From assembly GCA_964597315.1 (NCBI GenBank), contig CAZQXD010000044.1, positions 1 through 34,020 on the forward strand: DNA of 34,020 nucleotides, written 5' to 3'. Below are positions 17,401 through 23,420 of the stretch, in pieces (position 1 is the first letter of the stretch; each line of letters opens with the position of its first letter). The translations under genes and the position numbers were made by a program. The DNA comes from CAZQXD01 sp964597315. Lineage in GTDB: Bacteria; Pseudomonadota; Gammaproteobacteria; Competibacterales; Competibacteraceae. The notes beneath the pieces are model-generated. The model did not search any database, was not told where the DNA came from, and saw only the letters and a list, made by a program, of their open reading frames with translations.

Positions 17401-17943
17401 GTCTTGCTCGGGGGCTTTGCCCGCCTTGCCGGGTGTGTACTTGGTCTTGCCAGAGCCTACGAACAGCCCGGCGCGGATGCCGGCGAAGGCGGGCGTTGAA
17501 TGCACTAGCTCGGCGATGCGCTTGGCCTGGTCGTCCGCCAGGGCGTTCATGGGGTAGATGATGATCCCCTTGATGCCCTTCGCGCCCTTTTGCCTCTCCC
17601 GGGCCACATGTTCCAGGATCGGGTAGAGAAAGCATTCGGTCTTGCCCGAGCCGGTGCCGGTGGCCACCAGGGTGGACCGATGCTCGACGCCGCAGCGCCG
17701 CCAGGCTTGTTCCTGATGGAGAAAAGCGGGGTGTTCGGTCTCGAAGCCCGCGAAGAATCCCTTGCCCTTGGACCCCGACAAAAAAGGCATACCCAGATGC
17801 ACATAGGGGCCCTTGATCCAGCTCGGGTCCTCGATCAGACGGCGCACCGCGTCCCGGAACAGCTCCGTGGAAGGCTCGAACTGGATGCGAAGCGTCTCGG
17901 CGACGCCGTGGCGGACTTCGTCGATGACCAGTGATGGCAGCAT
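11461..17943 (-). CDS. Giant DEAD/DEAH helicase with DUF1998 and Vsr-like nuclease fold (DruE/DrmA-DrmB-like)
   Basis: The 2160-aa protein has an N-terminal helicase core with Walker A VATGTGSGKTE (about 93-103), YPMNALADDQAKR, VVDELHTFDGAQGTD (about 235-249), GTSATLGD, then LLSATPTLEMGINIG and QRIGRAGRRDGN (about 1085-1097). Zinc-ribbon-like Cys pairs follow or are interspersed (CRHC about 502; CGQC and CPYC about 570-590; CPVC about 624; CASC and CPRC about 1385-1410). A charged helical stretch lies near 1240-1300. DUF1998 ends with DCGCQNSPNLDGCYQC (about 1663-1678). The C-terminus has QPDFVI (about 1798) and VAVFVDGWKYH (about 1816-1826), resembling Vsr/PD-(D/E)XK nucleases. It combines what DISARM splits into DrmA and DrmB and is like Druantia DruE in size. 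The ATG at 17943 directly follows the stop of the upstream remnant frame. Confidence 0.92.
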   Translation of the reverse strand: MLPSLVIDEVRHGVAETLRIQFEPSTELFRDAVRRLIEDPSWIKGPYVHLGMPFLSGSKGKGFFAGFETEHPAFLHQEQAWRRCGVEHRSTLVATGTGSGKTECFLYPILEHVARERQKGAKGIKGIIIYPMNALADDQAKRIAELVHSTPAFAGIRAGLFVGSGKTKYTPGKAGKAPEQDTVDMGPDHIITDKDVLRDNPPDILLTNYKMLDFLLIRPRDQALWRRNGPDTLRYLVVDELHTFDGAQGTDLAMLIRRLRYRLGCDARGLICIGTSATLGDASDTRPLRDYASQVLAAEFDENSVITERRQGFDAFIGKEVVEHLIADDETVLEAIRPRAFHQPQEAVARVLPAFFTNPEVLAELRAGIDTPLGRVRLGEELKKHLLFQSLLRTATQAPVTVDEIADKLRRTLSIRLAPEARGLIRALLTLVAWARAPHAGQRVNAQTPVETLSHLVSLRIQLWIQELRRVLATVSRDPADIELHSEAAVLSQRERLRLPVIQCRHCHTTGWLTLKQPQDSRVVSSPDTIYGSFFARYPDSFIVRIYPRLDSEGANPPMVPLLSHTLCGQCGHLGNGQLQQCPYCQSDDVLPVHLACATRPLRLGGDRQVGREGREVTIHDDGCPVCGERGGQLIIGSQTSSIAAHAVERLWSAPLNDHKKLILFSDSVQDAAHRAGFIESKTEGYLMRAGLAKAIATLPPVLPWDQALDALGRRYLDPASPLALSPRDFVARFIPPSMEWLQEWRNLKENGALSEGSDLPRMLAQRMQWRAIEELAHRSDRGRTLSRVGIAVLFPDLADLRTLAEALTRELREAGGGLETLTEEPVLHWATGTVLALIRAGAIFHRGLEQLAETGNFAGYECSPQRKHWIPHRGRFDAPRFIAREAGRHGFLHLEERDGNPLLRWARLALGLELYSPGIVTLAYEALLKGLEQAGLGRFVLLEDRGNRAHVFGLLPNRLNLYRGLRRLITPSGSQAIWVPEEAAEALHGLPAWNSPGETFRLEPAGGDNGWHTRLAGGDVARVIAHEHTGLLERDERVALQDRFMAPDDAWQPWYENLLSATPTLEMGINIGSLSSVMLGGVPPNQANFIQRIGRAGRRDGNAAVFAIADASLDGHDQYYFANPLEMLHGDVEAPAIYLNAAEVLRRQIYAFFFDRWMAKENPALPDKLSEALDPVAKMDGDTTHFPFNYLDFVNRNEPVLFDAFCRMLGDELRPETRAKLDAFITGTEQQKNLRARFLAFFEETHAERESWKKRRQAIKAELARLRKRPEDEQTLAEIELLEKERAGLGQRILQLNNEYLLEAMTNAGLLPNYAFPEEGVALTTIIHGAKSSGEDYSTPVHRYSRPAHAALAEFAPRNTFFAHKSKVQIDQIDMSVEAPVEHRFCASCHFLTPITEPEAKSDTCPRCGDSHWADGSQVRPVLRLKCAVANIKRADKMRITESDEARNPRFYARRLLMNFDFKDVRTAWTLESAQAIYGFEFIVKAIFHDLNLGQPAPLGAVEQGTVIAGDDSAKAGFSLCKSCGMVQSGGGNNRDDARKQEHTPDCQDRHSTGSEHLLDRLFLYRRFESECLRIMVPKGFGSGERTTYSFMSALQLGLRKRFGGKVDHLRFETMSEAGSGDGSGKTYILIYDSVPGGTGYLQQLLAGDADTLTEVLAAAHGVIRDCGCQNSPNLDGCYQCVFQYRQGRNRRHISRATALELLEALVEGSFQRKPVKCLSEIYINPDFGSELERRFLPALKALGGQLDSDHSRFPPVQVTQDIKAGKTAYLLTIGPNKYWVDTQVPIEDPASGQILCQPDFVISATKSVSPMRPVAVFVDGWKYHQKTLADDARKRATLMLRRDYRVWSLTFEDIEAAHKLKGGADLESPLSVFQTGSGQQIPADRLPPISANNLTSNGIALLLRLLGQADAINQDPLHRLQPTGQHLLIRSVLRPDDVTEANRARSAAVQHSLPEWLRLDTHGVHLHSPETKAVQWVGKAEAKFLTGKSTSEYPVAGALIVDDLAIAHDPKQGRGHWRQWLRLANLLQAMPGVALLTRSMLAGGETLAVPQPQAGLPTVGSAGWSQILDDGEFLDRLRRGFVYLANGAAPPPDDMGFEHEEGDDYRLAEALWEQARLVFLTSAQMECAAAWTHAGYAVVEESENWWLAVESALKGQTP

Positions 17944-18063
17944 CTAGCCGATCCTCGCAAGACCCGCCGTGAGGATGGCGGTGGTCACCGTTTCCAAACC
18001 CTGTGCGGCAGCCCTATTACTCCCCTTTATATGCGCGACGCGCCAGCGGTCATCCGGCGACAT
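17944..18063 (-). pseudogene. Remnant of a HEPN toxin gene, partner of the MNT gene
   Basis: The 39-codon frame starts with an ATG overlapping the end of the MNT gene by 14 bp, the usual arrangement of MNT-HEPN pairs. Its first residues, MSPDDRWRVAHI, match the usual N-terminus of small HEPN partners (MxPxDRxRxxHM). The similarity then stops, and 27 unrelated residues lead to a TAG touching the ATG of the giant helicase. The simplest reading is that most of a HEPN gene (about 100 codons) was deleted, leaving its start and the helicase gene's leader. The match rests on about 12 residues only. Confidence 0.5.
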
Positions 18064-18370
18064 ACTGCACCTCGGCTGTCCGCGGAACTTCGTTCCGAAA
18101 AAAACGGCTCAGATCCTCGGGCGTGCGCACATCGACCTTTTTGCCGCCGAGCGCCCGCCCCAGGTCAATCTCGATCTGCGCCAGGTCCAGAAGGGTCGGA
18201 TGGGCGTTGGGGTCGAATTCAACGAGCAGGTCGATATCGCTGTCCGGGCTGGCCGTACCCTTGAGCCGAGAGCCAAACAGCGACAGACGGCGAATCCGGT
18301 GCGCTTGGCAGACGCGGGCCAGGGTGGCTGGATCGATATTTAGGGATCGGTGCATCTTCGGTGTCCTCAT
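18050..18370 (-). CDS. MNT-type nucleotidyltransferase (antitoxin of HEPN-MNT systems)
   Basis: The 106-aa protein carries the minimal nucleotidyltransferase signature LFGSRLKGTASPDSDIDLLVEF, i.e. GS(x)nDxD with the two aspartates that bind metal, followed by a region with the KKVDVRTPEDL ending seen in MntA-like proteins. Known MntA antitoxins AMPylate HEPN toxins. Its ATG overlaps the stop of the methyltransferase gene (ATGA), so it is translated with the defence operon; a second ATG five codons later (18355), preceded by GAGG, is an alternative start. The HEPN partner expected downstream is reduced to a stub, leaving an orphan antitoxin-like enzyme inside a restriction-type operon. Confidence 0.88.
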   Translation of the reverse strand: MRTPKMHRSLNIDPATLARVCQAHRIRRLSLFGSRLKGTASPDSDIDLLVEFDPNAHPTLLDLAQIEIDLGRALGGKKVDVRTPEDLSRFFRNEVPRTAEVQYVAG

Positions 18371-21300
18371 TGGAAGAAGGCCCACGCCACCCGGTAATCG
18401 TCCTCCCGGTCGGGGCGAACGAAGGGGGCCTGGTACTCAATGGTCCGTTGCACCGGGCCGCCAGGCAAGGTGTCGTCGGGAAAGGTCTTGGTGACGGCGC
18501 AACCGGCGGGCAGGTGGCGCACCTCCTCCCAGCCCAGGGCGATGCCTTGCGCCTGGCGCTCGGGGGTATTAATGCCGTAGGAGATACCGGCCTTGAGATC
18601 CTTCTTCTGGGCCTTGCGGGGTAGGCCCACGCCCACCAGGCCCTTGCTGGGGGTGAAAACGATGCGCCCGGTCTGGTCGTACCAGGTGTCCGCCTCGTAC
18701 TGACGCATCACCGGGAACTGAACCCGGTAGAGGGTCAGTAACTCGTCCAGGGTCAGGCCGAGAGCTTGGGCTACCAGCACGTCGATCTCCAGCAGGGCTT
18801 GGCGGCGGGCGTAGTCGGTGCGAAGGGCGCAGTGGCGTTGCCAGGTTGGGGTGAGCTTGGCGAAGAAATCGGGGTCGAGTAGAGGGGTGGTGGTGGACCA
18901 CCGTTGTTGGCGGAATTCGGGTTGGTAGCAGGATTGCCAGAGTTCGGCGTAGTGAGTAGTCAGACTATTCAGCGACAATCCGCGTGAGACCAAACTTCCT
19001 GCTTGTTGATCTTTGAGCGTGGGCAATAGTCGAAGAATGGACTCGTATAAATCGCCTTTGCCAGTAGTTTTTATAAAAAAATCAAAAATTATCGAACTTA
19101 CAAGAGTGCAAAAATTAAGTAGATTCCCTCGATCTTTGAACGTTGTCGAAATCACTGGATGTATGTGTGCAATCCCAGGGGGGGCAATGATACCAATAAG
19201 AGTTCTTTCCCCAGATTGACTTAGCTGCCGTCGGCAGTACAAACGATAGTACTCGGTTACCCACCTGGTTTCACTCTCCCCCGGCTCCACCCAAGGCACC
19301 CTAGGCGTCCGCTCCGCATATTCAGCCGGTGAACAGTCAGGCACATAGTTGCTGCGCGGCAGGTAGTCGTCCGGCAGGTTGGTGAGGTCGAGGCAGTCGT
19401 AGTGACTATTAGCGGTACAGACAGCTCTGGGCGTCTTGTTGAACGGATTGCCGACGAAAAAGTGGGGACCCGAGAGTACCCACTGGCTGGCATCTTCGGG
19501 GAAGCACGTCTCGCGACGGATGGTGCCGTCGCGCTGTGCGTAGGTCTCGTCGAACATCACCGTCGAATAATACTCGCCCTTGAGGTCACCGAGCCGGCGC
19601 GGCTGGGCGGCGAACTTCTCCAGTACGCCAATCAACTGCCGGGCATGCAGCGCCGGCAGGCGCGCTTGCAGGGGGGGCGTACCGGCTTCGTCATAGAGTT
19701 GGGCGAACAGGGCCAACTCGTGGGAGCCGACGGGTATCAGGCGGTCGCGGTGGCCCTTGGTGTTCCAGCTCGACCGCCCACCGTCGGCTTCTTCCTTGAT
19801 GCCCGGAATAGGGCCGGAGCCATCATGCTCGAAGCAGGCGTCCACGGTCTGCGGGGTGAACAGATTGGCGAGATGGTTGAAACCGATTTCCAGGCCAGCC
19901 TGATAGATGTTGATGCTGAACTTTGTGACGTGATGCACATCAGCGAAAAGACTTAACTCATTATGAAACTGAAAATGCCCCCGCAACCGCGGATACACCG
20001 CCTCCCGAAATCCCCCACCCTTGGGATCATCATAAATACCCTCCGGGTGCAGGAAGCCTGATACCCCCTGCTCATTCCCCACCATCCAAGCCTGGGGCAG
20101 AAAACACTTATATAAATTCGTCTGCACACCCTTGAGCAGCGGATAGTTCTGAGTCCCATTCAAAAACGCCTGCATCCCCGCCTGCTCGCAGAACTCATCC
20201 AGCCAAGGCCCCCGCATCTCCGGCCGCTCCGCGAACAGCGCCGCCCGGCGCTTGGCCAGGTCCGAGGCGCTCATCTTGCGGATCGCGATCTTCGGGTCCG
20301 CCTCGCCCAGAATGCCCTTCTCCTCCCACTCCACCTTCAGCCAGGGCGGGTTCCCCAGGATCAGATCGAAGCCGCCGGACGCGCGAAAAATATCCGCGAA
20401 ACTCAGTTCCCAATGAAAGAACCGATAACGGGCCGCCAGGGACTCCACCTGAGTGACGCGGGGAAAGTGCTCGCGCAGGCGCTTGATGCGCAGCTCCCCG
20501 TAGCGGTCGTGCAGGGTCTTCTCGGGGGTGGGCGCGGCCAGGGGCAGTTGGCCTGGGCGGTCGTCGAACAAGGCTGTCTGGAGTTCGGGAACCAGGAACT
20601 GCTGCTCCACTTTCACCGGCTCGGTCGAGAGGTCAAGCTCACGCTGCTCGTCGATGTCCATGACACTGCCCTCCAGGATAGCGCCCACCTCGGTAATCCA
20701 CTGGGTACGGCTGGGCAGGGCCTGGGCCTGGTCCAGGGGCCAGAACCACAGGGCGCACCAGTAATCCATCACCAGCTTGAGGCGTCGGTAGGGGGTGGCC
20801 TTGTGGCCGTCCTCGCTGAGCATCCCGGCCTTGCGGGTGGCCTCCTTGCTGGCGCGGCTGGTGACGGCGCCCGCGCCGGTATCGGGCCAGACCGACAGGG
20901 GGTCTTCGGTGCGGGCGCGGTCCTGGGCGAGCTGCCGGGCATGTTCCCGCCAGAGGGCGTCGATCTTGCCGCTGAGCTGTTGCAGGCGACGGATCTCAAT
21001 CTCCGAGAAGCGCTCCAGCAACGGCTTTTTCCAGGTCTTGACCCGCTCCAGCTCGATGCCGAAATAGTCCTTGACCGCCTTGTCGGCGTAGTCGCAAAAG
21101 CCCTCGTCCGGCAGCAGGAAATGATAGATCTCGTCGTCCCGGCGCGGCTCGCCCGGGGCCAGGCGGCGCGGGACGGCGTGGAGCCAGCACTGGGGGTTGG
21201 GGACGGACTTGCCTTCGGCGTTCTTGATCTTCTTCGGGGCGGTGAGCTGACTGGCCCGAAACACCTGGGGGCGAGCGCCCACCAGAGAGTTGCCGTTGAA

Positions 21301-23406
21301 CAGTTGATAGCCGAACCACGGCACCCGGGCGGGCTTGGGGCGGCCGGTGTCGTCGGTCTCGCCATAAATGGCGTTGAGCCACAAGCTGACCTCGGCCAGC
21401 TCCGTGGCGATGGGGTTGAGGTCCACGCCGAAGACGTTGGCGTCGGCCAGGCGCATACGCACCTTTTGCAACTCCTGGGCGTACTGGTCATGGGGGATGC
21501 GGCGCTTGAGTTCCTGTTGCTTGCGCTCCAGGTAGGACTGGGCCAACTGGTTGACCGCCTCGTTGAGGAACGCGGCGCTGCCCATGGCCGGCTCCAAGAC
21601 GCGCAGCGTCAGAATCTCGTCCGCCGTCTTGTCCGCCAGCAGTTCCTTCAGGGCGTATTTCACCAGGCACTGGGTCAGGGACTGGGGGGTGTAATAGCTG
21701 GCGCTCTTCTGCCGGTCGCGCCCGGCCAGCCGGTAGATGAAAGCGCCCTTGGGGTAGACCCGCAGCGCCTTGCGGCCCTCGGCGTTGATGAAGGTGACCT
21801 TCTCGCTGTTTTTGTAGTCGCCGATCTTGTCCTTGGTGACGAACCAGCCATTGTCGAGCAGATCCGTAGCGCCGCCATATTCGCCGCCGCCCTCCCCCGC
21901 GTCCTCGCTCTGCTCGTCGTCGTCCGTGGCGGTGGCCGGTTTCTTGGCCTCCGGCATCACCTCGTACAGGTCCTCGGTGGCGAAGAATCCCCGGTAGGAC
22001 AGCAGGGCCTCGTAGACCGCGCCCAACTGATTGATGGACAGGGCCGGGTAGCTCACCCGGCGGGTGCGCTTGGTTTTGGGGTCCTTGGCGAAGGACAGGC
22101 CCCGCAACACCGTCTGCCAGATGTGGTTGGGAAAGCGCACCTTGTTGAGCAAGGGCGTACTCGCGGGTTCGAACAGGCGGCTGTCGAGGGGCGCCAGCTC
22201 AAAGGCGTTGACGGTGGCGGAGCCGGTCAGATCCGGCTGCCCGATAGTGGTTCCCTCGGCCACGAGGGTAAAGAGCTTCTTGAGGGTCTTATGGAAATAG
22301 CCGCCGTTCTGGGCCTCGGTGGTATGCAGATCGGTCAGGGTGAGGTCGCGCAGATGCTCCAGGCTGTAGCCACGGGTGTAGACATCGCTCTTGTTGATGG
22401 GCACGTAGCCCAGTTCGGGGCGGGCCTCGATATAGAACAAGAAAATCAGCCGATACACCAGCCGCACACACTCGGTGCTGAGCTGGCCGGCGTTCAGGGG
22501 CTTGACGGCGCCGGTGTAGCTGTAGCCGTGGGCCTGGATCAGTTGCCGCGCCGCCTCGTTGCCTAACAGTTCGATGGCGTCGCGCAGGGCGTATTTGAGA
22601 TCTTCGCTAACCCCGGCGTCGTGCTTGTGTGACTCGGCATCCAGGGTATCGAGCAAGCCCTCGCCCGCCTCGGGGCAGAGGGCCTCGCGGTGCAGCAAAC
22701 CGTAGCAGGCGTTGAGCGTGGGCGAGGGCTTTTTACCGAGAATCTCCGTCAGGTCAAAACGCAGGAAGCGGTTGGCGGGCCATTTGAAGCGGTCGATCAG
22801 TATCCACTCGACCTCTCCCACGACCAGTACGAAGCGCGGCGGGTGGTCGGCGGCGAACAGGGCGTCTTCGATGATCTCGGCCAGGGGGCGGACGCGGTTG
22901 TTGTTCTTATCCAGATAGGCCGCCGGGACCTCTTGGATGTGGAAGTGGCCCGGCGAGAACGTGGCGTCCAGGGGGTCGAAGGTCTGGTCGTCCTGACGGG
23001 GCCTTTGCTTGGGGTTGAAGGCGGGCAAGACGATCAGCTCGGGCAGATCGGCGGTCCTGCCGACCTGTGCCCAAATCGGCAGCGGCTGGCCACCCACCCA
23101 TTCCTGTTCTTGGGGGCTGACCCCATAGCCTAGCTCCCCCAGCAAGCCCCGGTGCAGGTCCCGGTGCCATTGCAGTTGGGCGCTGAAGTTCTCGTCCGCC
23201 GGATAGCGGACATGGTGCTGAAAGAAGGGCGCCCCGAGACGCGCCAGGCGCTTGGCCGGAGGATCGTCTTGGGCCTCGCTGTCGGCGCGCTGTTGCAGCC
23301 AATCCTTGATCCGGGACTGAAAGACGTGGGCGAAGAAGTGGTGGCTGTAGAACTCGTTGTCGTTGACGATGCCTGGGAAGACATCGAATTTTTCCGTGGT
23401 GTCCAT
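18367..23406 (-). CDS. Large class I N6-adenine DNA methyltransferase (DrmMI/PglX/type IIG-like)
   Basis: The 1679-aa protein has a SAM-binding motif I VLEPAMGSAAFLNEAV (about 601-616), the acidic motif FGVDLNPIATELAEVSLWL (about 656-674) and the catalytic motif GNPPW (NPPW at 1019-1022), which marks amino-group adenine methylation. The long N-terminal region (about 1-590) contains FVLVVGEVEWILIDRFKW and is of the kind found in BREX PglX and type ISP/IIG enzymes. I do not see a convincing nuclease motif in it. The C-terminal 600 residues probably hold target recognition. The ATG at 23406 has AGGG seven bases upstream and is 14 bp after the SNF2 gene; the longer frame to 23496 would overlap that gene. 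In DISARM class 1 an adenine methylase and a SNF2 helicase are likewise paired. Confidence 0.92.
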   Translation of the reverse strand: MDTTEKFDVFPGIVNDNEFYSHHFFAHVFQSRIKDWLQQRADSEAQDDPPAKRLARLGAPFFQHHVRYPADENFSAQLQWHRDLHRGLLGELGYGVSPQEQEWVGGQPLPIWAQVGRTADLPELIVLPAFNPKQRPRQDDQTFDPLDATFSPGHFHIQEVPAAYLDKNNNRVRPLAEIIEDALFAADHPPRFVLVVGEVEWILIDRFKWPANRFLRFDLTEILGKKPSPTLNACYGLLHREALCPEAGEGLLDTLDAESHKHDAGVSEDLKYALRDAIELLGNEAARQLIQAHGYSYTGAVKPLNAGQLSTECVRLVYRLIFLFYIEARPELGYVPINKSDVYTRGYSLEHLRDLTLTDLHTTEAQNGGYFHKTLKKLFTLVAEGTTIGQPDLTGSATVNAFELAPLDSRLFEPASTPLLNKVRFPNHIWQTVLRGLSFAKDPKTKRTRRVSYPALSINQLGAVYEALLSYRGFFATEDLYEVMPEAKKPATATDDDEQSEDAGEGGGEYGGATDLLDNGWFVTKDKIGDYKNSEKVTFINAEGRKALRVYPKGAFIYRLAGRDRQKSASYYTPQSLTQCLVKYALKELLADKTADEILTLRVLEPAMGSAAFLNEAVNQLAQSYLERKQQELKRRIPHDQYAQELQKVRMRLADANVFGVDLNPIATELAEVSLWLNAIYGETDDTGRPKPARVPWFGYQLFNGNSLVGARPQVFRASQLTAPKKIKNAEGKSVPNPQCWLHAVPRRLAPGEPRRDDEIYHFLLPDEGFCDYADKAVKDYFGIELERVKTWKKPLLERFSEIEIRRLQQLSGKIDALWREHARQLAQDRARTEDPLSVWPDTGAGAVTSRASKEATRKAGMLSEDGHKATPYRRLKLVMDYWCALWFWPLDQAQALPSRTQWITEVGAILEGSVMDIDEQRELDLSTEPVKVEQQFLVPELQTALFDDRPGQLPLAAPTPEKTLHDRYGELRIKRLREHFPRVTQVESLAARYRFFHWELSFADIFRASGGFDLILGNPPWLKVEWEEKGILGEADPKIAIRKMSASDLAKRRAALFAERPEMRGPWLDEFCEQAGMQAFLNGTQNYPLLKGVQTNLYKCFLPQAWMVGNEQGVSGFLHPEGIYDDPKGGGFREAVYPRLRGHFQFHNELSLFADVHHVTKFSINIYQAGLEIGFNHLANLFTPQTVDACFEHDGSGPIPGIKEEADGGRSSWNTKGHRDRLIPVGSHELALFAQLYDEAGTPPLQARLPALHARQLIGVLEKFAAQPRRLGDLKGEYYSTVMFDETYAQRDGTIRRETCFPEDASQWVLSGPHFFVGNPFNKTPRAVCTANSHYDCLDLTNLPDDYLPRSNYVPDCSPAEYAERTPRVPWVEPGESETRWVTEYYRLYCRRQLSQSGERTLIGIIAPPGIAHIHPVISTTFKDRGNLLNFCTLVSSIIFDFFIKTTGKGDLYESILRLLPTLKDQQAGSLVSRGLSLNSLTTHYAELWQSCYQPEFRQQRWSTTTPLLDPDFFAKLTPTWQRHCALRTDYARRQALLEIDVLVAQALGLTLDELLTLYRVQFPVMRQYEADTWYDQTGRIVFTPSKGLVGVGLPRKAQKKDLKAGISYGINTPERQAQGIALGWEEVRHLPAGCAVTKTFPDDTLPGGPVQRTIEYQAPFVRPDREDDYRVAWAFFQ

Positions 23407-23413
23407 GGTTGAT

Positions 23414-23417
23414 CCCT
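23414..23417 (-). promoter_or_regulatory. Ribosome binding site fixing the methyltransferase start
   Basis: CCCAGGGATC on the minus strand precedes the ATG at 23406 with seven bases of spacing. It lies between the SNF2 stop and this ATG and decides against the longer overlapping frame. Confidence 0.55.
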
Positions 23418-23420
23418 GGG

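Noticed and set aside
20413..22566. 717-aa open frame on the plus strand
   Set aside because: It lies wholly antisense to the methyltransferase, is Leu/Gly/Gln-rich without any recognisable motif, and is explained by high third-position GC of the real gene. Similar antisense frames at 23595-24881 and 25164-26285 are rejected for the same reason.
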